A stretch of 64,000 nucleotides of DNA from Glandiceps talaboti (GCF_964340395.1 NC_135558.1:13531501-13595500), one strand, 5' to 3'. Shown: positions 14,941 to 27,330, counted from the first letter of the stretch. Translations and numbers: made by a program. Notes: generated from the letters alone by a model not told the origin.

Positions 14941-14987
14941 CTCTCACCAACGTTCCCAATGTGAAGTGATCTGAAAGTTGGTGAGAG
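14941..14987. repeat. Isolated hairpin with 11 bp perfect arms
   Basis: CTCTCACCAAC at 14941-14951 pairs with GTTGGTGAGAG at 14977-14987 across a 25 bp loop. No flanking duplication is visible, so it may not be an insertion. Confidence 0.4.
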
Positions 14988-17900
14988 GTCCTCACGTTGG
15001 ATTGCAGCACTGCATGTTCTTGCCGAGAAGATAAAGAGGTGTAGTAATTATGGTTTAAAACTGACTTTTACAAACGCCAGTCGTGTAGGGTCTATGATTT
15101 TTTATGTTGTGGATGAATGCGGCACTTTGATCTGAACCTCAGACCACTATAATAGGAACAGACTAGAATCGCTTTTTGTTTTAGGTGTAAATGGGGCTCT
15201 AAACCCATCTTCTCTGTCGTGCATGGTTACCCTTCAAACCTGCTTCAAGCCGAACGTTGTGCAAAACGATACTTCGTGTCTTTACGGGTTTTTTTTGCAA
15301 TTGTGTTTCAGTGGCCTGAGTCTGAACAAGTGTTCATACAGTACAGCAAAGTCCCACCAACAAAATCCATAGCAATAGATGCAGGAAAACCTCAGTATGG
15401 GCGACGGTGAAATCATGGTGTTAATTCTAAAACTTTTGAAAGCAAGAACATATGTTTGTGCAACTTTTGTATTAAAAGCATACCATTCCAATTCAAGGAC
15501 AACGATTTTGTTCAGAAATGGTGGTAGGACTATAATCCTTCCTACCTCCTTCCTTCCTACCTCCATAGTTCAAAACCGCTGATCGTAACTGCATGGTACA
15601 GCGCATCTACATTTATTTCTGAGTTCCGGAGGGCATTATTTGATAAGTACCCCATTCGTCCCTGTATTAGATCTTGTATAGTCATAACATTACAAAGATA
15701 TGTGATTGTTGTGATCATTTCATTTGCTCATTATGTATTCAAGTGTAGTCAAATTTTCTTAGGTGTATGAGCAACTTTACTTCACCAATAAATTCTACTT
15801 TCTCACGAGTATTGTAAAATAACATGGCTATAATATGATACTACACAGCACGTTTTAGACGTATTTGCATATCAATGTCATCTTCAAATTTTCTTGAAGA
15901 ATTCTTCATCCAGATACTCTAACATACCTGCACACCAAATGTCAGCCCATTCAATCGATTAGTTTTGCGGCTGTCATTCATTTTTACTTTGAATTCTTTT
16001 ATTTACAAAACAAATGACAGTTTTTGACCCCAAAAATGACCAAAAACAGAAAATTGAAAATATCTTGCTGTCATAAACAAATATGAATAGACTTCTCGAT
16101 AAAATTCCATTTACTCATTGGGAACATCGAACGTACAATGTCAAAAAGTCGCACTGGCGCAAAGTATCATGGGAAAACTTTCTTTGGCACACCTCACTTA
16201 GGAAATATAGCCGCAACAAAAAAGTTAATACTGGGATCATGTCTTTTTAAATTTAGCCTTTACCTTATAGAATAGAAGTATCAAAAGTGTATGCACTAAC
16301 AAGTATCTGTGGTTTGTGCAAACATGCCAAATCGCTGATGATTGTTAAACAACAAAACTTTGCATACCATTGTCATTAATAATTCTACGTTTTACTTCTG
16401 AATCAGTTCTAAACACTTACGATTGAAATGATCGTCAACGATACGCTGATTTGTAGTTGAGGGTAATTAAAAATATTTTACAATGACGATTTCGACCATT
16501 AGCCGATGGAGGTGACCCCAACCAAACCTGTCACAAGATGTAAACTTGCACACTTTTTGTGTGTCAATATGTCTGTTCTGGTCAGTCTGTTTTGGGAATT
16601 TATGGTACACTCACTGTCGCAGTTTTCAGCCAGGGTCACGTTATTCGACGATTACTATTTGGATAAACACTGCAAAAAAGTAACACCCGTCATTGTTGCT
16701 TAGACATTTTCCTAGGGTCTTTTTCAACATGATTTATAGTAAGAAGTAACTTTGTTGATGGTGTAGTCACTGAATTTATAACCCTACATCGATGACTTAG
16801 TAATTGAACACGCAAATGAATTATCATGAACACTGATCTACAACCGATCCGACCCTGGGATTCGATCACAATTCATGGCGTCGCTTGCCAGTCTATGTCT
16901 ATGTCTTGGTCACGCAAACGTGAACACTCTGATATCTGAAACACTTCTTTGCTCCAGATACGCACCTTTTTTTCATGGAAAATGTCATATAGTTTGAAGT
17001 AAGCTGGGAGAAAATATTAATGAGATATTTGTAGATTTAAATAAGAGTGAAATGATAGTCAAGTGATTTTGAACCATCTCCGTGTATTTTGCTTTAGCGA
17101 AAACACTGACAACTACTAGTATGTGATCGCCCGGTCGTCAAATTGCAAAGAACAATGAAGAACAGCTGAACACCTTCCTGTGGTCATCTGTTCCTTTCCG
17201 TACCGACTCTCAATTGTTTTGCTGCGTTTACTTGTATATCTTTAATAACAATAGTTTTTTAACTAACACCAATGTTCTTCCACTTTCTTTGCTTTCAAAA
17301 TCAGTCACTTACTGTTGTAGCCAGTCAAAGACAGCCATCCTCAACTGGAAACACACCATGACAACAAAGATATACCAGAAAGTCATGACGTTTTGAATCA
17401 TATCATTCGTCCCCCAACCCTGTTTTTGACAATTAAAAAATGCTCTACTACCCATCACAGCCAGTATCAATCAGACTTTTTCCATATATTATATTCCACC
17501 CTAACTTAACCCATATGACCGCCCCATTTATAACTCGTATGTCCGGACATGAACATGATTGGCTTTTCGCTGACCAAGGGGTATGAGACCATATGTGGAA
17601 GTGGGGGATAAGCTTATCAAATATGACCGTAGTTCCATGTAAATTAAAACTTATAGTTATGCTTATAGTCGTTACGTTTTCAGTTTATTGTGGTACCCGC
17701 TTGATGCTTTCTCTGAAGATGCCGACGGGATCAGTCTAAAATTCAGTTCTGGTGTATAAACTACAATGTATCACACATATCATGACTCTCACTATCCAAT
17801 CCATCGGCTATACACTGGAGAACACAAGGACTATACTGACTGTTTTCTATCCAGCACGAAATAAATTGAGAATACGTGGAACTTATATGTACATGAACAG

Positions 17901-17991
17901 TAGCTCCGACAACTCTGACAAGTCTCTATATACCCCCACCAGGCCTCTTTGCTGGAGTTCGCGGAGCGTGTGTTGTCAGTGCTAATCTCGT
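14988..17991. other. Intergenic, no gene seen
   Basis: No exon was recognised. Around 15920-16030 a phrase reading ACACCAAATGTCAGC-CATTCAATCGA resembles repeats I associate with marine invertebrate genomes, but I cannot name it. Confidence 0.4.
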
Positions 17992-18140
17992 CTAGTTCCT
18001 ATCACCGTGTTCCTAAACAGTATCGTTACCATTTACACCTCCACTCACTAAACTTGGTTTAGTCATAGAAAATAGAGAGGACCCTCTCTATTGTCTATGG
18101 TTTAGTTAGATACCAATTGGCATCTGGACTAGAGCTAATC
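17992..18140 (+). repeat. Dispersed repeat family C, copy 1
   Basis: TAGTTCCTATCACCGTGTTC and the following ACCATTTACACCTCCACTCA match 25028-25070. The right part, GGTTTAGTTAGATACCA-TTGGCATC, matches 25368-25405. In this copy a 36 bp micro-foldback sits inside GGTTTAGTTAG; the other copy lacks it. Confidence 0.65.
18064..18099. mobile_element. Micro-foldback insertion, CATAG family, 36 bp, empty site known
   Basis: The element is a near-perfect palindrome starting CATAGAAAATAGAGAGG and ending CTATG. It is flanked by the 7 bp GTTTAGT (18057-18063 and 18100-18106). The paralogous sequence at 25370 reads GGTTTAGTTAG with a single GTTTAGT and no hairpin, an empty site that supports insertion with target duplication. 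The mobilising enzyme is unknown. Confidence 0.8.
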
Positions 18141-18745
18141 ACGAGTCCATCACAACGTGCATGCATCATTTTCTGATGTCCGCATTTGATTTGGACATTG
18201 AAGTAAATGATTTTACATTTCTGAGTCTCATTCGGTATTTTTCCACTGTTCTATATGTGGTAGCTACTACTTTTGGCACAATAAAAAAAAAGATGTTACG
18301 AAGACGAAAAAAAATATAATCGAGATGCACGATAAACATTTTTGGAAAAAAAGTCACATAAATGACTGCAGTATCCATATTTTTAATTGGCATGATTGAA
18401 GACTTTAAAAAATGAATGATGATAAAAGTGAGATTTTGCCTCAGTGATGGTTTTTCTATACAAGCGATAACATCACGATACCGGGTACTTCACAAACATT
18501 ATCTCACTGACTTCAAAACCATAGTGACTAAATCGTTTCGTACAATTAGACGGCATGATGTTTTTTACGTCTCGCACAAGCATATACAATGGTACACTTT
18601 ACCAAATTGTAATAGACCATGTAAATATTACATTGACCGATGCAGATCTTGCTCGCGCAGGTTGGGTAGATTTATATGCTACGTTATGCCTTAGGCCTAA
18701 AAAATAACTGTTTGGTTTCTGTTACCCGACCCACCTAGTTTTTCA
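18141..18745. other. Intergenic, no gene seen
   Basis: No coding sequence was recognised. Confidence 0.45.
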
Positions 18746-18895
18746 CTGCCGACCCTTAACTTTTTTTTTACGTGTTCTTGAAAAACTAACAAAATCGCAA
18801 CAATTGTGAAGTCTCACGAGACATAGTGGATGCAGAAACTGACATCAACTTAAAAAGACAATATAAAACTGTTCCTCCAATCTGTAATGGTTGTA
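18746..18895 (+). repeat. Dispersed repeat family D, copy 1
   Basis: Similar in the same orientation to 22168-22305. Shared phrases are TGCCGACCCT, AATTGTGA-GTCT, ATCAACTTAAAAA-GACAATA and TTC-TCCAATCTG-AATG. The class is unknown. Confidence 0.6.
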
Positions 18896-19162
18896 CATCT
18901 AATGGAAAGAAGCCAATAACACAGAGATCATTTGGAAAAAATGGAAAACCAGAATTAGACACTCGCACATGAATAAAAATAAATCTACCTACCCCACCTA
19001 TTTATTTATTTTGCCTAATCGGAACAACACAATTTTTTTAATAGGCCTATTTCCTAACTCAAGCTTAAATTATTGGACCCTTGTGAACCAAAAATGTGCG
19101 AAAATACAACGCCAAAATAGTAACGCTTTGCACGGTTTTCACACTGAGCAATACGATTAGAT

Positions 19163-19192
19163 CATAGACAGTGAAGTTCTCCAGTGTCTCTG
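19163..19192. mobile_element. Degenerate micro-foldback, CATAG family
   Basis: CATAGACAGTG pairs imperfectly with CAGTGTCTCTG over a short loop. The flanking heptamers ATTAGAT and GTTAGAC agree at five of seven positions. This looks like an old copy of the family at 18064, 21881 and 26453. Confidence 0.4.
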
Positions 19193-21237
19193 GTTAGACC
19201 GACAACAATGAAACCGTTAGCGGGATCTCAGAGTCATACTCATTCACATACAATTTTTTATGGCTGTTCACGTTGGTTAGCAACATCTCTGTCTTTGAGT
19301 TTGAATGAAATCGCTGCCATTCCCTACAGGAAACTGTTCTATGGAATTACATGCCAGGAGCGCTTTCAATATCATAGAATGTTTTGTTGATCTTTTTTTT
19401 TCTTTTTTTCTTTTTTTTTTCTTCTTTTTTTTTTGGGGGGGGGGGGGTCGACAACTTTTACCAAGACAACCATTATATTAATCATTATAGTAACTACCTA
19501 GCATGGCTAATAGCCATACTGAGGTAGAACTGTAGATTGCTAAAATGTTATGGGTTGCTGGTTGTACACAACCTCAGCATATGCCACTTGACTTTCAGGC
19601 ATTAATAGGTGGCAGAAATAGTCCGCACCAGGGCCGCTCTGTAGTCCGCATAAAAGGGTGACTAAGCCCAGACAATATTGTCCAGACCAGATTTGGAGGT
19701 GTGAACGCATTTAAAGCTGACTCGGTTCTAAATCTTGGTGCATATTCATGAGGTCGACACCTAGAAAATGAACCATGTGTACATTTCTTTTGTCTTTTGT
19801 TAGTTAATTTATGCGGGTAAACTGTGTCTTCACTAACATTTTCCACTAAAAGTTTCAAAATTGTCTTGTTTTTTGAAGGACTACTATAATAATATTTCAC
19901 CGCCCTTGCTTTATTGTCATATCAGGAAAGTCAAGAACTTGACAAAAGCTATTCAAAACAAAGTAATCAAAGTTGTAAAACCAAAATGGTGCCGTGGAGA
20001 GTTGTGTCTGGTCATGTTCTGATCATGGAAGTATAACCCACGGTCTGATCTAGTAGCAGTATATCAACGACGAATCTACATTACAAACAAACAAACAAAC
20101 AACACACACACACACACGGTGATATTAAAAAGCACGCAACACAAAGGTTGGTTCACATCCCTCGCATCAGTACCGGTACCCATTCTACTGAGTTATAAAT
20201 ATAAATCACATTCTCAGCTACAACATTGAACTTGTATGATACAAAAATCTTCAGAATGTGCGGGCCATATTTTCACTACCGGCATTGGCAGTCACCATCA
20301 CTGCCTTTAAAAAAAATTAATACAGATAAATGGAAGCAAAAACAATCCTCTTGACGGGAGTTTAGTAGTCAGTTATGAATTATGTAACGTTAAATAACGC
20401 TATTCAAATATTTCCCTCTATGCCTCCCATATACTGATAGTAAATCTTCAAACATCCATACAGACATGCGGACTTTGCTCCCTACTAGATACATCCATGT
20501 TTTACGTTACTTTCGTATTGCAAATTTAGCTGATGATGTCATGTCAAAGCCACGTGGTCTAAAAACCTGAATCTCCGTACATACATTTCGATATGAAATT
20601 ATTTATCCGTGATGTTTAGAATTTTGGTCGGTCAATATAGTTTCAATGACCAAGTGTGACCCCCACTGATGTCTAAAGTACTAATATCAGTACCTGACCG
20701 GCCATGGCCATGGCCTTGTTTTTGTTTTTGATTTTCTTCAATATTCAAATCTACGTAATGTCTGGTTTGTTAGGCCATAAATTCCAAGCATATTTACCAT
20801 GATATCACAAATATAGACCAGTTACAGAAAGTAATAAGTGTCAGCAAAATACTGTAATATCGACACTGTTTCACGGATTTTAGGGACGCTGGTGCTTGGA
20901 TTATTTTACGGTTGACATTACCTAGCCAGTAATATAAGGAGTAGTACATGGGTATTTTATCCCTGGACTCTCTGTCTGTTTATATCGAAATGGAATAAGC
21001 TGAAACAGTTCTTCTTTGAGCAGGAAATATGTTGTGATTATGGATATTATATATATACATGTATATAATTGCCAACACATCGGCAACGAGAGTAATGACA
21101 TTGACTATACGTAATATGTAAAGATGTAGTGTAAAATTGGAATACGGTCGTCAGGAACTAGATTAGGGTAGGGGGAGGCTCAGGAGAAAAATTGTTGTCA
21201 CGGGAAAAAAACGAATTGGGACGTGCGTGAAAATTCG
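19193..21237. other. Intergenic, no gene seen
   Basis: No exon was recognised. It contains a T-rich run that ends in 13 G at 19435-19447, and short ACAA and AC repeats near 20090. Confidence 0.45.
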
Positions 21238-21330
21238 GATTGTCTGAAAGGGGCCCGGAGTCACGTACAAATATTTTGCTCATGAGTTGAACCAAATTTA
21301 ACTCCAGGAGCAGACGTTTAACAAGCGTAT
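21238..21330 (+). repeat. Dispersed repeat family E, copy 1
   Basis: The phrase TCTGAAAGGGGCCC, followed by TTTGCTCATGA-TTGAACCAAA and CAGGAGCAG-CGTTTAACAAG, recurs at 27410-27490. A shorter echo lies at 27660-27700. The class is unknown. Confidence 0.6.
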
Positions 21331-22167
21331 TTTTAAAAGGGTGACTGGCAGAGAATGTGTGTCTCTTGAAGGGTAGACAATATACTCGCGATAGACTATG
21401 GGTTTCAGGCCACTGTGTCAGACGTGGTCTTGGAGGAGTCAGTACAATTCCTCCAAGAGTGGTAAGAGGCCAAGCCTGAAATAAACGGGTTGTGCGGCAA
21501 GTAGAAGTTTACATGCCTTGTCTGTGGTTTACATTGTGCACGCAAAACATCCCACAAAACCGGCCATAACTAAAGCGGCATATCAGTAAATATGAAAAAC
21601 GTGATCTTGGTAATTTGGATACCAGTTCTGAAAATATTCTCCGGGAAAATAGGTTAAAATGAACATCAAGATAGCTGCCTATTTCCCATTGTTTATAAAT
21701 CGTCAAGAGGTTAAGCTATCCACTCAGATGAACCACTCTTTGTCACTTTATAATCTGGCATTATACATGGGATAATTTCCAAAATGTACATGTTTTATCG
21801 TTTCATTTTGGACTTTATAGAAGTTGATGACTAAAATTACCTTACCCTCGATGAAAGTTATGAATGCGACTAGGTTTTACCATAGACAGGGTGGAGGGTC
21901 TATGGTTTTACCTACTAGAATTAGTTGCGACAAGATTGTAAATGCACATGGGCGAGTTTTGCCAGATTGCTTTATTTCAAGTGATTTGAAAATTGTGAAT
22001 GGCGGACTTGGCCGTGGTCCATCGAATTGTCGAGTACTACCGTGGTGGCACTAGTCGTTCCTCACTGGAACGGCAAGTGCCACCTTATGGCGATATTTAT
22101 TGTCTTTGAACCTTTCTCAACAAATAAATCACACATAACTCCCCAAACGCTTCCATTCTAGAAATCC
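21331..22167. other. Intergenic, no gene seen
   Basis: A hairpin with 9 bp arms (CTTGGAGGA/TCCTCCAAG) lies near 21430-21460. The micro-foldback at 21881 is listed separately. No gene was recognised. Confidence 0.4.
21881..21904. mobile_element. Micro-foldback insertion, CATAG family, 24 bp
   Basis: CATAGAC and GTCTATG bound a 10 bp centre, 24 bp in all. The heptamer GTTTTAC flanks it perfectly (21874-21880 and 21905-21911). It is the smallest member of the family in the window. Confidence 0.7.
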
Positions 22168-22305
22168 GGTGCCGACCCTAAACCTTTTTAATAAAGAAGA
22201 AAAATCAGTAAAATCGAGAAAATTGTGAGTGAAGTCTTGCCAGAAATGGTCATCAACTTAAAAAAGACAATAAAAAAACGCGGTTCTTCCAATCTGGAAT
22301 GCAGA
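22168..22305 (+). repeat. Dispersed repeat family D, copy 2
   Basis: Partner of 18746-18895 with the same order of shared phrases and several small indels. Confidence 0.6.
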
Positions 22306-22912
<607 letters not shown>

Positions 22913-22949
22913 GTCACCTGTTCAACTTTAACATTGTCAATAAAAAGGT

Positions 22950-23810
22950 CGGGCACTACTTTAGGGTTCTTCCTAAAGTCGACCTTTCGTCCAAGTAGTT
23001 TTCTTTACACCAAGTAACAAACCTATCAACTTCATCGAAATAAGTACGGTCAGAATTTGACAGGTCAACTAATGCAGAGTTATCAGAATATTTGATAAGT
23101 GGATTTGTATCGGTACCTGATGAGCAGTCATTTGTGTAAAGTGTAAATAGTTTGTGTGAGAGTATCGTGCTCTGTGAGGCACCCCTAAATGTTGAATGGA
23201 AGGCTGAACTTAATTTTTGGTAGCGAACAAACTGGGAAAGGTTGACAAGAAAATCCATTATCCAGAGGATGAGTTTGGGGTTAACGTTTAAATAACTAAG
23301 TTTATGAGCCATCATGTTTGGTTGACTTCTGTTAACGACTGATGAAAAATCAATAACCAATAGTCTTACAAATGAACTTGGTTTTTCAAGATGTGTATAC
23401 GCATCGTGAAGTAATGTGAGAGTTGCATTATCAGTACCTCTATTACTTTAATATGTAAATTGGTATGGGTCAAGGTGTGAATGTTTTTGTGGGTTTTGAC
23501 AAAGTAAAATACGCTCGAAGCATTTCATCACAATGGAAGTCAGTGCTACAGGACGATGCCTTGGAAGTTTTTAGGGACCGGACAGATGGTAGATGTTTTC
23601 CAAATGGTTGATATCGTATGATCATTGTACGACCAATTGAACAATCTACTGGAAACACTAGCTAACTGCGATGCATAGACATTCAGTAACCTACCACATA
23701 TGTTATCAGGACCCATAGCTTTCCTTATATTTAGTTTCTTAAAAATAGACAACTCGTTTATCACTGATTTCAAATTAACTCTTCTTTTCTTCTTATTTAC
23801 TCTCAAGATC
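22950..23810 (-). pseudogene. Degenerate non-LTR retrotransposon reverse transcriptase
   Basis: Read right to left, the palm begins near 23806 with a segment containing RKAMGPDNICGRLLNVYASQ. It passes through a frameshifted part and continues from about 23360 with NVNPKLILWIMDF, RGASQSTILSHKLFTLYTND and KYSDNSALVD, ending [14 protein letters not shown]. This is the LINE-type RT layout (jockey/CR1-like group). The catalytic F/YxDD box reads YSDN, so the second aspartate is lost, and there are frameshifts and stops. It is a dead copy without recognised endonuclease or 3' tail. Confidence 0.9.
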
Positions 23811-24505
23811 TAACCCGATGTTATCTATTTCCTTTCCAAAATCGTGAATATCAAAGCGACAGTACATTACAACTTCGCCTCGCCACCACCCTGTGTTGCT
23901 TGGCAAGGTGGTAAATAAAACAAGTTTGCCTTTGGGATTATATTAACTGGGATTGTCGACACTGAATAATCCGGTCAATCATGGCACTGCGCTCATTGTA
24001 TGTCACGGCGTACAAGTATAAACGACGTTCATACTTCCATGACCATAGTTTCTGCGACCTGTCATTTGTTTGACCATAGACACTCCACCTTTGTGGAGGG
24101 TCCATGGTTTGATGGGATGCGTTAATTCTGGCAAACTTGTTTGGCAAATCGATCTGACGCAATATAGCTTGTGACCGTGGCATGCATAGCTTGGGTCAAA
24201 ATCTATAACACCATTAAAGTATAAATAATGTTTAAACATCCACGATAACACATACCTTTGAGAAATTATACTGACAGTATAATTACTCCAAGCACAGACT
24301 ATTCTCGTGTCAAACTCCGACACGAACTTGTTTTTCCTTGAAGAGTATATCTCGTGAGACCTATGGAAATTATCAAAATCTATATTGTAGTTGAAAAGAG
24401 CAAGAATGAAAAGAGGGGAAATTTAAGGGACATCATTTCTATATACACGTGTATTGTGCAAAGAACCCGATATCTTTGACCGCGTTGCCGTCAACCGAGC
24501 AATGG

Positions 24506-24507
<2 letters not shown>
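23811..24507 (-). other. Possible upstream part of the retrotransposon; otherwise no gene
   Basis: A minus-strand frame at 23938-24183 has a protein-like composition (LPNKFARINASHQ before and NDRSQKLWSWKYERRLYLY after a 39-base insertion). It lies just upstream of the RT fragment in the same direction. It could be the region between endonuclease and RT, but I recognise no domain. Confidence 0.3.
24075..24106. mobile_element. Micro-foldback insertion, CATAG family, 32 bp
   Basis: CATAGACACTCCAC pairs with GTGGAGGGTCCATG with two mismatches. Flanks are GTTTGAC (24068-24074) and GTTTGAT (24107-24113), six of seven identical. Element plus duplication is 39 bases, so the surrounding minus-strand frame stays open across it. 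Confidence 0.65.
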
Positions 24508-24595
<88 letters not shown>

Positions 24596-24615
24596 TCAGT
24601 ATATATATATATATA
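24508..24615. repeat. (TA)n microsatellite with a short interruption
   Basis: A TA run to 24591, then CAGATCAG, then a second TA run at 24600-24615. Confidence 0.96.
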
Positions 24616-25605
24616 AGAGGTAAGTCATAAACTGAAGGAAAAGTGCTCAATACTGAGAAGTAGAGCTGTATTTACACAAAGTACACAAGTTATGGTACGG
24701 AGGCCGTTACGATCTTCAGACGACTAAATAACGGAAATTCAAGTGATAGAATTCGATGCGCGTTGTTGAGTGACATGGTGGAATGATAGAATGTATTTGT
24801 TTTCGTGGACGATTTAGTGGACGATCTAGTGGAATTAATCTCTAAAAAAAAACATGAATCATGGTCTGAGTACTTCACAAATGTATTCAATGCTCAAGTC
24901 CAAAGTGATGAAAGTTTCTCGATTTCCATGATCTTATCAGATCCACCTTGATAGACATAAATTCAGGCATTAATGGTGAGATTAATATCCGACTGTAGTC
25001 TTTTGGACAAGGTAATTACTTTGATAGTCTAGTTCCTATACTGTATCATTACCATTTATACCTCCACTCAAAGTATAGTCAGAGTCGTTACTCTAGAAGT
25101 CTTGAAATGCATGAGATGCAATTTAAAATTCATTTACAGCCACCCACACAGTCATTAACATCATGTCTTTGTTAATAAATCACAAAACTCTAACCAATAA
25201 CACAGTCCCTCATAAAGTTAGTGTTTATTGGGACAGTAATGTTCAAATGTGGTATATTTGTCAGCCCATGATGCTACTTATATACTGTTTACATCACCAA
25301 AACATTTAGGTTTCACTGATTGGGTGAACAACTTTTTGTGCTATTTGAGGGGCTTTTGGCTAGACGTGGTTTAGTTAGAAACCATATTGGCATCCAGACT
25401 ATTACTTTGAAGGAGATCATTGAAGAACAATAAAAATAAAACTCAAGGTGTGGATATGGGATCAGTGTGGCATTCTACATAGACATTCTCCAACAATTCT
25501 TGTAGACATGTTATGTAACCATTTTTTCTTCACGAAAGGCATGTTCCCACAGGAATCAATGGGGTAGGGGTTTCTAACATTGTCTTTTGAAAGTAAATTA
25601 CATGT
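24616..25605. other. Intergenic, no gene seen
   Basis: No exon was recognised. Parts of repeat family C lie at 25028-25078 and 25368-25405. Confidence 0.4.
25028..25405 (+). repeat. Dispersed repeat family C, copy 2 (split), with foldback empty site
   Basis: 25028-25078 matches 17992-18050 and 25368-25405 matches 18056-18135. The DNA between them has no counterpart in copy 1 and may be an insertion here or a deletion there. At 25370 GGTTTAGTTAG is uninterrupted and serves as the empty site for the micro-foldback at 18064. Confidence 0.6.
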
Positions 25606-25990
25606 ATGTCAAAACTAAAATTATTGTATTTACTAAGAGATGAAATTCTTAAGAAAATTGAAAAGTGGTTATTGGTGGTCATAAACTCGACGTTGTTCGC
25701 TTTTTATGAATATCTAGGCGTGATTATGTCAAGCAGTGGTCTATGGTATTTAGCGCTTGCAGCTCAAGCGAGTAAAGCAATGATTGCGGTCATGAGTCAA
25801 CTTGCAAAACTTGGGGACCTCCTAGTCAAAACTAAATTTAAAAGTTTTTGACTGTAAACTATTACCGATATTAAATTATACAGTGGAGATTTTGGGTTTT
25901 AATAGGTCTACTGAAACTGAACGTGTTCAAAGTAAATTTCAGTGTTATATTTTGAGTCGTATATAAACATATATGTAGTCTTTGAGTATG
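25606..25990 (+). pseudogene. Degenerate non-LTR retrotransposon RT C-terminal part
   Basis: The frame at 25606-25851 contains EYLGVIMSSSGLWYLALAAQ followed by ASKAMIAVMSQLAKLGDL. This matches the region after the RT palm in many LINE proteins (a YLG motif, then the A-KA-K-L helix). The similarity continues brokenly to about 25990 in shifted frames. It is a different copy and the opposite strand from the fragments at 22950 and 26240. Confidence 0.75.
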
Positions 25991-26141
25991 GGAGCTACAA
26001 AAATGCTTGACAAGTGTTCATTACGGGAAGTAGGCTGAAATGTTTTTGAGATTGCTGAACGAGAGCTGCAAAACTTTAACCTAAGACCACTTCTCCTCAG
26101 CCCTGGTTCAAGTTCTTAGGTCATAGTGGTGTAAACTACAT

Positions 26142-26167
26142 CTCAGACCACAATGTAGTGACCTGAG
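26142..26167. mobile_element. Micro-foldback insertion, CTCAG family, 26 bp
   Basis: CTCAG and CTGAG bound a short imperfect palindrome. The heptamer ACTACAT flanks it exactly (26135-26141 and 26168-26174). It shares the CTCAGACCAC end with the copy at 13981. Confidence 0.55.
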
Positions 26168-26452
26168 ACTACATGCACATGTAGGCCCTACCTACTGGTA
26201 TATTATGTAACTGCACTTGACGCCAGTGTGATTTCTAACTAAACTGTGTTATTGAAAGAACCGATGTGACGTCATCTGTTTTCTTTGTACCTGACACAAT
26301 CCTAGCTGCTGTATTTTGGGCATGTTCAAGAGGGACAATGTTTTTAGCTGGCAGCCCATACAGAAGGGCCATTCAGTAGTCGGGTATCGATGATATAAGT
26401 GCATGACCAAGGTTCTGACAAACTCCGTTTGTAAGATACTGGCGTATGCGAC

Positions 26453-26487
26453 CATAGACAGTGGAGGGGCCCCCTCCACTGTCAATG
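26453..26487. mobile_element. Micro-foldback insertion, CATAG family, 35 bp, in RT frame
   Basis: CATAGACAGTGGAGGGG and its complement (one mismatch) flank a single central base. The heptamer ATGCGAC flanks it (26446-26452 and 26488-26494). In the RT reading frame it splits TIGRI from RQYL with 42 inserted bases, 14 codons, leaving the frame open. Confidence 0.8.
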
Positions 26488-26744
26488 ATGCGACCTATTG
26501 TTCGGGGGTGAAAAAGAACTGATCTACATGTCAACGAGATGTGCTTCTTGAGGTTATAACGGTCATCAATTGTTACACAAATGGTACATGCTGAATCCAC
26601 TAACTGCACAGAAGACGATCCCATGTTGATGTGGTTCATGAGACGAGGAAGCCTGTTGAACTGAGACGTGATAAGGAGGACCTCGGTTTTGCCATCATTA
26701 AACTAGCTTATTTTGGGTCGTTTAATATCATGTGCAACAGTTTC

Positions 26745-26779
26745 CATAGACAGTGGAGGGGCCCCCTCCACTGTCAATG
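26745..26779. mobile_element. Second micro-foldback, carried by the tandem duplication
   Basis: This hairpin is identical to 26453-26487 but lacks the left ATGCGAC flank. It was copied by the 292 bp duplication rather than inserted on its own. Confidence 0.8.
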
Positions 26780-27330
26780 ATGCGACCTATTGTTCGGGGG
26801 TGAAAAAGAACTGATCTACATGTCAACGAGATGTGCTTCTTGAGGTTATAACGGTCATCAATTGTTACACAAATGGTACATGCTGAATCCACTAACTGCA
26901 CAGAAGACGATCCCATGTTGATGTGGTTCATGAGACGAGGAAGCCTGTTGAACTGAGACGTGATAAGGAGGACCTCGGTTTTGCCATCATTAAACTAGCT
27001 TATTTTGGGTCGTTTAATATCATGTGCAACAGTTTCCATCTTAGTTACTGTAGTTGACGTATGTGATTGGGGAAATATATTGGTAAATCTGGTTGTCGTC
27101 TGCATGTTGTTGCATATTGAGATTTTGATGTCGGATTAGCTTTCCAAGTGGTGATGTGTATAGACAGCATACGCGTGTAAGAGTGGACCAAGCACAGGGT
27201 TTTGTGACACTCCACACTGCAAATGTTTGGTTTCTGATATGCCTTGTACAGAAATGGACTGTTGTATATCTTTGAGGTATAAAGACTCTAGTCGAATGCC
27301 TGTAATACCGAGCTCGGAATAAACTTGAAA

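Larger units (their letters stand above)
26452..27035. repeat. 292 bp tandem duplication inside the RT fragment
   Basis: Units 26452-26743 and 26744-27035 appear identical by eye. The tetramer CCAT stands at both unit starts and again at 27036, so the junction has 4 bp microhomology. The breakpoint falls at the edge of the micro-foldback, so each unit starts with a hairpin copy. The foldback inserted first; the duplication came later and is recent. Confidence 0.9.
26240..27330 (-). pseudogene. Degenerate CR1/jockey-like reverse transcriptase, disrupted by a duplication
   Basis: Read right to left, RT motifs appear as VLGPLL near 27175, then YTSPLGKLIRHQNLNMQQ and HADDNQIYQY (catalytic DD retained). 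Downstream lie MNHINMGSSSVQLVD, YNLKKHISLTCRSVLFH, QYLTNGVCQNLGHALISS and LLYGLPAKNIVPLEHAQN. This is the palm-to-C-terminus order of a CR1/jockey-type LINE. It is broken by frameshifts, a micro-foldback and a 292 bp tandem duplication. Confidence 0.88.

Noticed and set aside
26263-26280. The CRE octamer at 26267 as a promoter element
   Set aside because: It lies within a decayed RT coding fragment and is most simply coding remnant sequence.
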